DNA of 44,812 nt. Source: CALWZE01 sp964645785 (GTDB taxonomy: Bacteria > Bacillota > Clostridia > Oscillospirales > Ruminococcaceae). Position 1 is the stretch's first letter, and each line of letters opens with the position of its first letter. Below, one piece after another: positions 16,524-23,390 of the stretch. The stretch covers positions 1 through 44,812 of the forward strand of contig CAZYAV010000021.1 of the NCBI GenBank assembly GCA_964645785.1, written 5' to 3'. The position numbers were made by a program, and so were the translations under genes. Under the pieces are notes generated by a model. That model was not told where the DNA came from, did no database searches, and was given only the letters and a program-made list of their open reading frames with translations.

Positions 16524-18077
16524 TTATTCGGCAGGCGCGGCCGGGTCCGTTTCGCAGCCCGGCTCGGTCTCCTCCGGCTCGTCCTCCTGCGCCGCGCGCG
16601 GGGGCGGGCAGAGCCGGCCGAAGCTCTCCGTCCGCGCGTAGATGCGGGCGGCGAGCGCGTCGGTGATGAGGTCGTTGGGGATGCGCTTGTCCCAGTTTCC
16701 GCCGAGGGTGGAGGGCGTGTTGATCCGGTACTGCGCGCCGAGCGCGAGCCAGTCAAACAGCGGGATGACCGCCGTGTCCGCGACGCTGGACAGCGCCGCA
16801 TCCACCAGCCGGGCGACGGTGTCCTGCCGCCCCTGCGCGCCGAGATACCGCGCCGCGCGCGCGCAGCATTCCGGCTCGCTGCCGCACCACTCATCGGTCG
16901 TCGCATTGTCGTGGGTCGCCGTGTACACCACCGTGTTTCGGTGCAGATTATAGGGCAAAAAAGCGTTTTCTGGGTTGCCGTCAAACGCGAATTGCAGCAC
17001 TGCCATCCCGGGGAAGCCGCTGTAGGCCAGCAGCTCCCGCACCCCGTCGCTCTGGTCGCCCAGATCCTCCGCAATCAGCCGCAGCTCGGGCAGCGCCTGC
17101 CGCAGCGAATCAAGCAGCGCCTTGTCAGGCCCGTCCATCCAGTGGCCGTCCGCTGCGGTTTTGTCCCCAAACGGAACCGCCCAAAAATCGTGCAGGCCGC
17201 GGAAATGGTCAATCCGGGTCACGTCAAACAGCTTTGCGTGGAACGCGAGCCGCCGTTTCCACCAGCTGAAGTCGTTTTTTTTGTGATACGCCCAGTCGTA
17301 CAGCGGGTTGCCCCAAAGCTGGCCGTCCTGCGAAAAATAGTCGGGCGGGCAGCCCGCCACAAAGGTTGGATTCCCCTTTTTGTCCAGCATAAACAGCTCG
17401 GGCGAGCCCCAGTAGTCGCTGCTGTCGCGGGACACGTAGATCGGGATATCCCCGATAATCTCCACGCCGCGCTCGTTCGCGTATTTTTTGAGCGCGAACC
17501 ACTGGCTGAAAAAGAGATACTGGGTCATCTTATGGAAGAGAACCGTCTGTGCGTGCTCCCGCAGATAGGCCGCCACGGCGTCGGTTTTCGGGCTTTTGTA
17601 CGCGTCCGGCCATTCCCAGACAGGCGCGCCGTCAAACGCCTCCTTCAGGGTCATAAAGGCGGTATATTCCTCCAGCCAGCCCGCGTTCTCCTCGCAGAAG
17701 CGGATGTACTCCGGCTTGGAAAAGTCAAACCGGCCAAATGCGGCGCGCAGGATCTTTTTGCGGGATTCGCGCACCCGGTCGTAGTCGATCAGCCGCTCGT
17801 CAAAGCTGCCGCAGTACTCCCGGCACTCGTCAAACACCACCAACCCGTCGAACATCAGCAGCTCGACGTCGATGAGCAGCGGGCTGCCCGCCATGCTGGA
17901 ATACGCCTGATAGGGGGATTCGCCGAACCCGGTCGGCCCCATGGGCAGAATCTGCCAGTACCGCTGCCCGGCACGCTGCAAAAAATCCACAAACGCATAC
18001 GCGTCCTTGCCAAAGCAGCCAATCCCGTACAGGGATGGCAGGCTGAACACCGGCATCAGCACGCCGCTTGCTCTCAT
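16524..18077 (-). CDS. malQ: 4-alpha-glucanotransferase (amylomaltase), GH77
   Basis: MalQ transfers alpha-1,4-glucan segments between maltodextrins in the cytoplasm. The 517-aa protein has GH77 features throughout: ASGVLMPVFSLPSLYGIGCFG near the N terminus and RYWQILPMGPTGFGESPYQAYSS. The nucleophile region is VTRIDHFRGLHDFW, the acid/base region LRLIAEDLG, and the transition-state stabiliser region TATHDNATT. The last ~30 residues form an acidic, proline-rich tail beyond the catalytic fold. I start at ATG 18077, which overlaps the upstream stop as ATGA with GGAGAG about 9 nt before. A GTG at 18086 is too close to that site. No other glycogen or maltose genes are nearby. Confidence 0.96.
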   Translation of the reverse strand: MRASGVLMPVFSLPSLYGIGCFGKDAYAFVDFLQRAGQRYWQILPMGPTGFGESPYQAYSSMAGSPLLIDVELLMFDGLVVFDECREYCGSFDERLIDYDRVRESRKKILRAAFGRFDFSKPEYIRFCEENAGWLEEYTAFMTLKEAFDGAPVWEWPDAYKSPKTDAVAAYLREHAQTVLFHKMTQYLFFSQWFALKKYANERGVEIIGDIPIYVSRDSSDYWGSPELFMLDKKGNPTFVAGCPPDYFSQDGQLWGNPLYDWAYHKKNDFSWWKRRLAFHAKLFDVTRIDHFRGLHDFWAVPFGDKTAADGHWMDGPDKALLDSLRQALPELRLIAEDLGDQSDGVRELLAYSGFPGMAVLQFAFDGNPENAFLPYNLHRNTVVYTATHDNATTDEWCGSEPECCARAARYLGAQGRQDTVARLVDAALSSVADTAVIPLFDWLALGAQYRINTPSTLGGNWDKRIPNDLITDALAARIYARTESFGRLCPPPRAAQEDEPEETEPGCETDPAAPAE

Positions 18078-19153
18078 AGCTCGCACTCTCCGTTCCTGTT
18101 TTCTCTGTCCTCCAGCGCGCAGGACGCCGCCTTGACAAGCACCGCCGTCAGCGGCACGCCGACAATGACCCCGAGAATGCCGCCGAACTCCGCCCCCAGC
18201 GTCACCCCCGCAAACACAAGCAGGCCGTCCAGCCCGATAGCCTCCCCCACCACCTTCGGGTAAATCACCGAGCCCTCAAACTGCTGCAAAGCGACGAGGA
18301 ACACCACAAACACCGCCGCCTGAAGCGGGTTTTCCAAAAACAGCAGCAGCGCCGCGGGCACCGCGCCGATATACGCGCCGATCACCGGGATCACACTGGT
18401 GAGCGCAATCAGCACGCTGATGAGCGCGGCATAGGGCAGCCGGATGACCAGCATCCCCGCAAAGCACAGGGAGCCGAGAATCACCCCCTCGACAATCTGG
18501 CCGTTGACGAACCGCTTGAACGTGCGCGCAAATTCGATTGTATACAAATACAGTTTAGCGCAAAACGACCGGCTTGTAAATGTGTGCCGAAGCCGCTCGG
18601 CAAGGCGCAGAATCTTTTCCTTGCGGATGAGCAGGTAAACCGAAAAGACGAACGCCAGCACCGCGTGGATGACACTGCCTGCAAGGTCGACGACGGTCAG
18701 CGCCACCGCGGGCAGATACCGCTGCACGCCGCCGTCCAGCAGCGGGGCGCCGTTTTCCGGCAGCCGGACGCCGAGCCGCGCACAGAGCGCGCCCAGCCTG
18801 TCTGTGATTTCCGCAATGTACCGGGGCGCGCGGTCGATCAGCGTCTGCATGCTCTGCGCGAGATTGGGCACCAGCAAAGCCCCCGCCCCGGCCGCAATCA
18901 CCAGCACCGTGCCCACCGCCAGGATGACCGCCGCCGCCCTCGTTTTTGGGGTGCGCTTTGAAAACAGCAGCTTCTGGAAGCCGTCCGCCGGCCCGTCGAG
19001 TGCGAGGGCAAGCAGCGCGCCGAACGCGAGCGGCCGCGTCTTGCCCGCCACAGCGGCCAGTAGCCCGACCGCCTTGTCGGCGTTCAGGGCAAGCGCGAGC
19101 GCCGCACACCCCAGCGCGGCGCAGGCCAAAATGCCGTTCCGTTTCCTGTTCAT
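18074..19153 (-). CDS. AI-2E family transporter (YtvI/PerM-like membrane protein)
   Basis: The 359-aa protein has about eight membrane segments in the family pattern. Two N-terminal helices come first, followed by a soluble region with the sequence around LGALCARLGVRLPENG. The C-terminal bundle includes the family motif region IPVIGAYIGAVPAALLLFLENP and QQFEGSVIYPKVVGEAIGLDGL. Members export small molecules or ions; a role in AI-2 export is shown only for a few, so the substrate is unknown. ATG 19153 has GGAGGG about 10 nt upstream. It overlaps malQ by 4 nt (ATGA), which implies translational coupling, though no functional link is obvious. Confidence 0.92.
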   Translation of the reverse strand: MNRKRNGILACAALGCAALALALNADKAVGLLAAVAGKTRPLAFGALLALALDGPADGFQKLLFSKRTPKTRAAAVILAVGTVLVIAAGAGALLVPNLAQSMQTLIDRAPRYIAEITDRLGALCARLGVRLPENGAPLLDGGVQRYLPAVALTVVDLAGSVIHAVLAFVFSVYLLIRKEKILRLAERLRHTFTSRSFCAKLYLYTIEFARTFKRFVNGQIVEGVILGSLCFAGMLVIRLPYAALISVLIALTSVIPVIGAYIGAVPAALLLFLENPLQAAVFVVFLVALQQFEGSVIYPKVVGEAIGLDGLLVFAGVTLGAEFGGILGVIVGVPLTAVLVKAASCALEDRENRNGECEL

Positions 19154-19204
19154 GCGCGCCCCGCCCTCCCGATTTCCGGATTTTAATCTTCGCCCCCGGC
19201 GGCC

Positions 19205-19236
19205 GCCGCGCATAAGGCGCTACTGCTATGCGCGGC
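19205..19236. promoter_or_regulatory. Inverted repeat upstream of the AI-2E/malQ operon
   Basis: GCCGCGCATA (19205-19214) and TATGCGCGGC (19227-19236) form a 10-bp perfect inverted repeat with a 12-nt spacer. It lies 52 nt upstream of the AI-2E start codon and could be an operator or an mRNA leader hairpin. The remainder of 19154-19585 shows no gene; a TACTAT/TATAAA-like element at about 19251-19260 on the minus strand is the only promoter hint. Confidence 0.4.
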
Positions 19237-19585
19237 CGTTCCCTCTCTGTTTATAGTATTCACCGCGGCGGGCATTCTATTTGCGGCGCGGCGCGCATGA
19301 TCCTAATCTCAGGCAAGGCGGCCGTTTTTCGGGCTGCCGCCGTCCCGGCAGGGCGGTTTTTGACCCGGCGCCCTGCGGGACACAGGCGGAACCCCATTGC
19401 GGCGGCCTTACTTGGCGGAGCGCCCCGGTCGGGAAAGCGCAGGGCGGGCAGCGGGCGGCGCCCAGGCGCGGCGGGTGCGGGCGCTTGGCGTGCTGTGGGC
19501 GGCCAGAGCGCCCGTGGGCTCTCTGTTTTTGCACCCGGCCGCGGGGCTTTCGCCGCTGTGTCCCCCCGGCCACGCGTGTGGCTGG

Positions 19586-19614
19586 TTTACTTTTCGGCCG
19601 CGCTGTGCTATACT
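19586..19614 (+). promoter_or_regulatory. rnpB: Extended -10 sigma-A promoter of rnpB
   Basis: TTTACT (19586-19591) and TATACT (19609-19614) are 17 bp apart, with TGTG just before the -10 box (extended -10). Predicted start is near 19620, at the first paired base of the RNA. Confidence 0.85.
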
Positions 19615-19618
19615 GTTA

Positions 19619-19962
19619 GCCGCGAGCAAACCAGATGGCAGCGCATCCGTGCAGGATGTGAGGAAAGTCCGAGCTTCACAGGGCAGAATAACTGCTAACG
19701 GCAGCCGAGGGCGACCTCAGGGATAGTGCAACAGAGATATACCGCCCGCCCCCGCGGCGGGTAAGGGTGGAAAGGCGAGGTAAGAGCTCACCGGCGCACT
19801 GGCGACTGTGCGGCCCTGCAAACCCTATTCGAAGCAACACCGAACTGAACGTTTGAGCCGGCCCGGCGATGTTCAAGAGCGTGGCTATAAGCCGTATGGC
19901 GACTTACGGCGCAGATAGATTGTCATCCAATACAGAACTCGGCTTACAGGTTTGGTTGCGGC
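19619..19962 (+). ncRNA. rnpB: RNase P RNA (bacterial class A)
   Basis: This is the catalytic RNA that removes 5' leaders from tRNA precursors. Conserved blocks are in order: GAGGAAAGTCC near 19660, ACAGAGATATACCGCC near 19731, AAGGGTGGAAAGGCGAGGT near 19763, and AGAGCTCACCGGCGC near 19783. The 3' core AGATAGATTGTCATCC is near 19913 and ACAGAACTCGGCTTAC near 19932. The ends pair to form P1: GCCGCGAGCAAACC at the 5' end with GGTTTGGTTGCGGC at the 3' end, with a single mismatch. At about 344 nt it fits the ancestral type A form rather than the Bacillus type B. It has its own promoter and a perfect terminator. Confidence 0.97.
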
Positions 19963-19994
19963 AAAGCGGAACGGTTCCCGTTCCGCTTTGTTTT
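19963..19994 (+). terminator. rnpB: Terminator of rnpB
   Basis: A 12-bp perfect stem (AAAGCGGAACGG, 19963-19974, with CCGTTCCGCTTT, 19978-19989) closed by TTC is followed by GTTTTG. It starts directly after the P1 helix. Confidence 0.9.
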
Positions 19995-20067
19995 GCCCCC
20001 GTTCTGCCCTGCCCCGACCCGCAAGCGGCGGCTTTTGGGGGGGAATTCCCCTGCGGAGGAATAACAG

Positions 20068-20096
20068 TTGCATTTTGCTTTGCGCTGTGCTATCAT
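20068..20096 (+). promoter_or_regulatory. secG: Promoter of secG
   Basis: TTGCAT (20068-20073) and TATCAT (20091-20096) are 17 bp apart, again with TGTG before the -10 box. The 12 bases GCGCTGTGCTAT are identical to those in the rnpB promoter 480 bp upstream. Confidence 0.7.
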
Positions 20097-20128
20097 TTAA
20101 ATGTTGTAACTTTGATGGAGGTATGGTC

Positions 20129-20389
20129 ATGCATCCTATTAGCACTCTTGAAATTGTTGCCGGCAGCCTGCTGATTCTCGCCTGCATTTTCACGGTTGTG
20201 GTGGTGTCGCTGCAAAGCAACAAGGGCGGCGGCATGTCGAGCGTCATCATGGGCGGCGAGGGAACTTCCGTCCGCGGCCGTTCGCGGGATCGCGACGCGA
20301 AGCTTGCGAATATCACCAAGATTCTCGCGGTGGTTCTGTTTGTCGCGACGTTTGTTGTCAGCTTTATTGCAATGGCGGCGAATAAATAA
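20129..20389 (+). CDS. secG: Preprotein translocase subunit SecG
   Basis: SecG is the small non-essential subunit of the SecYEG channel. The 86-aa protein has two membrane helices (about 6-27 and 61-82). The conserved cytosolic loop QSNKGGGMSSVIMGG lies between them. I chose ATG 20129 because GGAGG then lies 7 nt upstream; an ATG two codons earlier is too close to it. It is transcribed alone, between its promoter and a strong terminator. The rnr and smpB genes that often follow secG in Firmicutes are absent here. Confidence 0.95.
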   Translation: MHPISTLEIVAGSLLILACIFTVVVVSLQSNKGGGMSSVIMGGEGTSVRGRSRDRDAKLANITKILAVVLFVATFVVSFIAMAANK

Positions 20390-20407
20390 TCAAAAACGAC
20401 CGAGCCA

Positions 20408-20436
20408 AGCCCGGCGCATCCTGCGCCGGGCTTTTT
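20408..20436 (+). terminator. secG: Terminator of secG
   Basis: An 11-bp perfect stem (AGCCCGGCGCA / TGCGCCGGGCT) with a TCC loop is followed by a T run. It starts 18 nt past the secG stop. Confidence 0.9.
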
Positions 20437-20526
20437 CCTGTTCGGGCGCCCCGCGCCGGTTCGCCCGTTCTATCCGCGCGCGGGCGGGCGTACAATCTTT
20501 TGAATAAACAAAAAGGCGGCGACTGG

Positions 20527-20784
20527 ATGAAAACGGCGGTTTACCTGTTCTGCGCCCTCGCGGCGGTCGGCTATCTGCTCTGTCTTTTGCGGGTGGAAAA
20601 GCCCGTGCGCTCCTTTCTGCGCGGCGCGCTCGGCGGGGTGGCGGCGCTGATGGCGGTCAACGTGCTCAGCTCCTGGACGGCGGTGGGTATCGCGGTCAAC
20701 GCGGTGACCGTCGGCTGCGCCGCGCTGCTCGGCACACCGGGCGCCATCCTCCTGCTCCTCGTGCGGCTGTTCGGCACGGTATAG
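20527..20784 (+). CDS. BofA-family protein (pro-sigma-K processing inhibitor-like)
   Basis: The 85-aa membrane protein has three hydrophobic stretches. Its second half matches the BofA pattern: VNVLSSWTAVGIAVNAVTVG, then LLGTPGAILLLL (family form: N-G-hydrophobic-N, then GxPG). In Bacillus, BofA holds the SpoIVFB protease inactive in the forespore membrane until sigma-K is needed. The similarity is at motif level, so this is a family call rather than proof of function. ATG 20527 has only a weak AGGCGG-like site; a TTG nine codons earlier is possible. Just upstream, CGTACAAT (20489-20496) resembles a sigma-E -10 box but has no clear -35. Confidence 0.72.
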   Translation: MKTAVYLFCALAAVGYLLCLLRVEKPVRSFLRGALGGVAALMAVNVLSSWTAVGIAVNAVTVGCAALLGTPGAILLLLVRLFGTV

Positions 20785-20859
20785 CAATGCGTGCAAGGGG
20801 AAAGCGCAGTTGCCTTCCCTGCCGAAGCGGCGTGCCGCACCCCCTGCATCACAATCCCG

Positions 20860-20883
20860 CGCGGGCTTAAGCCCGCGTTTTTT
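20860..20883 (+). terminator. Terminator after the bofA-like gene
   Basis: CGCGGGC-TTAA-GCCCGCG followed by TTTTTT forms a compact intrinsic terminator 76 nt past the stop. Confidence 0.9.
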
Positions 20884-20914
20884 ATGTCCGCAGATAATTT
20901 TTTCGGCGGGGGTC

Positions 20915-20943
20915 TTCTCCCAATCGGTCAACGGGGTTAGAAT
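20915..20943 (+). promoter_or_regulatory. Possible promoter of the tetR-ABC operon
   Basis: TAGAAT (20938-20943) is a reasonable -10 box. The -35 position at 17-bp spacing reads TTCTCC, which is poor. I see no clear palindromic TetR operator. Confidence 0.35.
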
Positions 20944-20976
20944 GGAATAGACGAGACGGTCAGCGGAGGTTGCGCC

Positions 20977-21609
20977 ATGAACGAGAAATTCTTTGCCCTG
21001 CCCGCCGAAAAGCAGCAGGCAATCCTGAACGCCGGGTACCGGGTCTTTTCCCAAAATTCCTACAAAAACAGCTCCATGCGGGAGATTGCGAACGACGCGG
21101 GCATCAGCAAATCCCTGCTGTTCCATTATTTCCGCAACAAAAAGGAGCTGTACCTATTCCTGTGGGAAAAATGCGCCGAGACCACCATCGAGCACCTGAC
21201 GAAGTGCGGCTGCTACGGACTGGAAAACCTGTTTGAGAGCATGGAAAGGGGGATGCGGGCGAAGATGGAAATCATCCGCCTGTATCCCGACATGGCAAAC
21301 TTCACCATTAAGGCGTTCTACGAGACGGACGCGGAGATTTCCGCCGCCGTGCAGCGGAGCTATCACGCGCATTTCAACCTGAAAGCGGACAAGACCCGGC
21401 TCAATCTGAACCCCGAGCAGTTTGTCCCCGGGCTGGACATCCCGATGATGTACCGCGAAATGTACTGGGCTTCCGAGGGGTTCATCTGGGAAATGGTGCA
21501 GCGCGGCAGCCTGGACATGGCGCAGATGGAGGCGGGGTTTTCAAGGCTGATGAATTTTTGGAAGAGCGTCTATCTTCGCAGGGAGGTACCGGACGATGGA
21601 AATCATTAA
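20977..21609 (+). CDS. TetR/AcrR family transcriptional regulator
   Basis: The 210-aa protein has the typical N-terminal helix-turn-helix: AGYRVFSQNSYKNSSMREIA then NDAGISKSLLFHYFRNKKEL (about residues 19-58). A helical ligand-binding domain of no recognisable substrate class follows. GGAGG precedes ATG 20977. Its last 14 nt overlap the ABC ATPase gene, so it very likely senses a compound handled by that transporter and represses the operon, including itself. The ligand is unknown. Confidence 0.93.
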   Translation: MNEKFFALPAEKQQAILNAGYRVFSQNSYKNSSMREIANDAGISKSLLFHYFRNKKELYLFLWEKCAETTIEHLTKCGCYGLENLFESMERGMRAKMEIIRLYPDMANFTIKAFYETDAEISAAVQRSYHAHFNLKADKTRLNLNPEQFVPGLDIPMMYREMYWASEGFIWEMVQRGSLDMAQMEAGFSRLMNFWKSVYLRREVPDDGNH

Positions 21610-22477
21610 GACCGAAAAGCTGACGAAATATTACGGCAGGGCGCGGGGCATCCTTGCGCTGGATCTGGCGGTATCGCAGGGCGAATTTTTTGGCTTTATC
21701 GGCCCGAACGGCGCCGGAAAGTCCACCACCATCCGCACATTGCTTGGGCTGATTTCCCCCAGCTCCGGCCGCGCGATGCTGTTTGGCAGGGAGGTCGGCA
21801 AACAGCGGGAAGCCGTTTTGCGCCATGTGGGTTACCTCCCCTCGGAGGTCTCGTTTTACCCGGGGATGACCGTACGGGAGCTTTTGCGGCTGTCCGCCGG
21901 CTTGCGCAGGGCAGACTGTGCCGCCGAGGCCGGGCGGCTCTGCGCGCGGCTGCGGCTTGACCCCGGCCAAAAGGCCGGCGCCCTCTCCTTCGGCAACCGG
22001 AAAAAGGTCGCCATTGTCTGCGCGTTGCAGCACCGGCCGCAGCTACTTATACTCGATGAGCCGACCGGCGGGCTTGACCCGCTGATGCAAAAGGAGTTTT
22101 TTGACATTTTACAGGAGCGGAACCGGGCGGGAACGACGATTCTCCTCTCCAGCCATGTTCTTTCGGAAATCCAGCGCAACTGCACCCGCGCGGCAATTAT
22201 CCGCGAAGGCCGGATCATCGCTTGCGACAGCGTGCAGGCGCTCTCAAAAACCAGCGCAAAGCGGGTCACCGTCCGCGGCAGCCTTGACCTTGGCGGCCTT
22301 GACGGCGTGCGGGACAAAGCGGAGCTGGGCGATTCGGTCAGCTTCCTGTACAGCGGGGAGATGGACGCGCTGCTGCGCGCGCTGTCCCGCGGGCAGGTGC
22401 GCGACCTCACGGTTACCGAGCCCGATCTTGAAGAGGTATTTCTGCATTATTACGAAAAGGACGGTGAAAAGGCATGA
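21596..22477 (+). CDS. ABC transporter ATP-binding protein (ABC-2 type)
   Basis: The 293-aa ATPase carries Walker A GPNGAGKST (36-44), the signature LSFGNRKKV (130-138) typical of ABC-2 exporters (commonly YSKGMKQKL or similar), Walker B LLILDEPTGGLDP (150-162) and the H-loop SSHVL. A C-terminal extension of about 80 residues, seen in drug and bacitracin-type exporters, follows. It works with the permease whose start overlaps its stop by 4 nt. GGAGG precedes ATG 21596 inside the tetR gene. Drug, lantibiotic or lipid efflux is plausible; the substrate cannot be told. Confidence 0.95.
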   Translation: MEIIKTEKLTKYYGRARGILALDLAVSQGEFFGFIGPNGAGKSTTIRTLLGLISPSSGRAMLFGREVGKQREAVLRHVGYLPSEVSFYPGMTVRELLRLSAGLRRADCAAEAGRLCARLRLDPGQKAGALSFGNRKKVAIVCALQHRPQLLILDEPTGGLDPLMQKEFFDILQERNRAGTTILLSSHVLSEIQRNCTRAAIIREGRIIACDSVQALSKTSAKRVTVRGSLDLGGLDGVRDKAELGDSVSFLYSGEMDALLRALSRGQVRDLTVTEPDLEEVFLHYYEKDGEKA

Positions 22478-23259
22478 CGCTTGTCCGGCACGAGCTGCGC
22501 AGGGGCAGAGCCTCGCTGCTGATCTGGACGGCCTCGATCGGCTCTCTGCTTGCGGTCTGCATTTTTCTGTTCCCGGAGATGAGCGGGCAGATGGACGGGG
22601 TGAGCGACCTGTTTGCCTCGATGGGGTCGTTTACCGAGGCGTTCGGCATGGATCGCCTGAATTTTGGGACGCTCGTCGGGTTTTATGCAGTTGAATGCGG
22701 CAATGTTCTGGGGCTTGGCGGCGCGTTTTACGCCTCGCTTTGCGCCGCCGCCATGCTGAGCAAGGAGGAAAAGGAAGGCACCGCCGAATTTCTGTTGACC
22801 CATCCCGTCAGCAGGAAGCGGATCCTGAGTGAAAAGCTCATCGCGCTCTGGGTGCAGATTACGGCCATGAACCTGCTGCTGCTCGGCCTTTCCGCGGGCT
22901 GCATGGCCGCCATCGGGGAGGCGGTGCCGGGTAAAGAGCTCTGCTTGCTGCATCTCGCCTACTACCTGCTCCAGCTTGAGCTGGCGGGCATCTGCTTTGG
23001 CATCTCGGCCTTCCTGCGCGGGGGCAGCGCGGGCATCGGGATCGGGATTGCCGCCATGCTGTATTGCTTGAATCTCGTCGCAAACATCGCCGACGCCGCC
23101 TCGTTTTTGCACTATCTGACGCCGTTCGGGTACTGCGAGGGCGCCGACATCGTCTCCCGCGGCCGTCTGGACGGCGCGATGGTCGCCCTCGGCGCGGCTG
23201 TCGGCATCGGCGGCATCATGCTCGCCTACCTGCACTACCCCAAAAAGGACATTCATTAA
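22474..23259 (+). CDS. ABC-2 type transporter permease
   Basis: The 261-aa membrane protein has about six hydrophobic segments in the layout of ABC-2 permeases. Between the second and third lies the charged cytosolic stretch SKEEKEGTAEFLLTHPVSRKRI, typical of the family (an E-x-G-x-x-x-xL-L-x-x-P-V-x-R pattern). It starts with ATGA, overlapping the ATPase stop, so the two subunits are made together. It forms the membrane part of the exporter under the TetR regulator. Confidence 0.93.
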   Translation: MTLVRHELRRGRASLLIWTASIGSLLAVCIFLFPEMSGQMDGVSDLFASMGSFTEAFGMDRLNFGTLVGFYAVECGNVLGLGGAFYASLCAAAMLSKEEKEGTAEFLLTHPVSRKRILSEKLIALWVQITAMNLLLLGLSAGCMAAIGEAVPGKELCLLHLAYYLLQLELAGICFGISAFLRGGSAGIGIGIAAMLYCLNLVANIADAASFLHYLTPFGYCEGADIVSRGRLDGAMVALGAAVGIGGIMLAYLHYPKKDIH

Positions 23260-23270
23260 ATCGCAGCGCA

Positions 23271-23310
23271 AAGCGGGCGGCGGGGAATTCCCCGCCGCCC
23301 GCTTATTTTG
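23271..23310 (+). terminator. Terminator of the tetR-ABC operon
   Basis: A 34-bp perfect palindrome (23271-23304, arms AAGCGGGCGGCGGGGAA and its complement) is followed by ATTTTG. It lies 12 nt past the permease stop. Confidence 0.85.
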
Positions 23311-23322
23311 TGCCGGTATGCC

Positions 23323-23345
23323 AAAAAAGCCCGGTGCACCGGCTT
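23323..23345 (-). terminator. Terminator of the topoisomerase operon
   Basis: On the minus strand AGCCGG and CCG(G)GCT flank TGCA and are followed by TTTTTT. It lies 46 nt past the A-subunit stop. The plus strand also shows a T run, so it backs up the ABC-operon terminator. Confidence 0.6.
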
Positions 23346-23390
23346 ATTTTTTGCGCGGCAGCGGGCAGAGCCACCCGGCCAAAGCTCCGC

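Noticed and set aside
18078..18086. GTG start three codons upstream for malQ
   Set aside because: The GGAGA site would touch the GTG; the ATG has proper spacing and an ATGA overlap.
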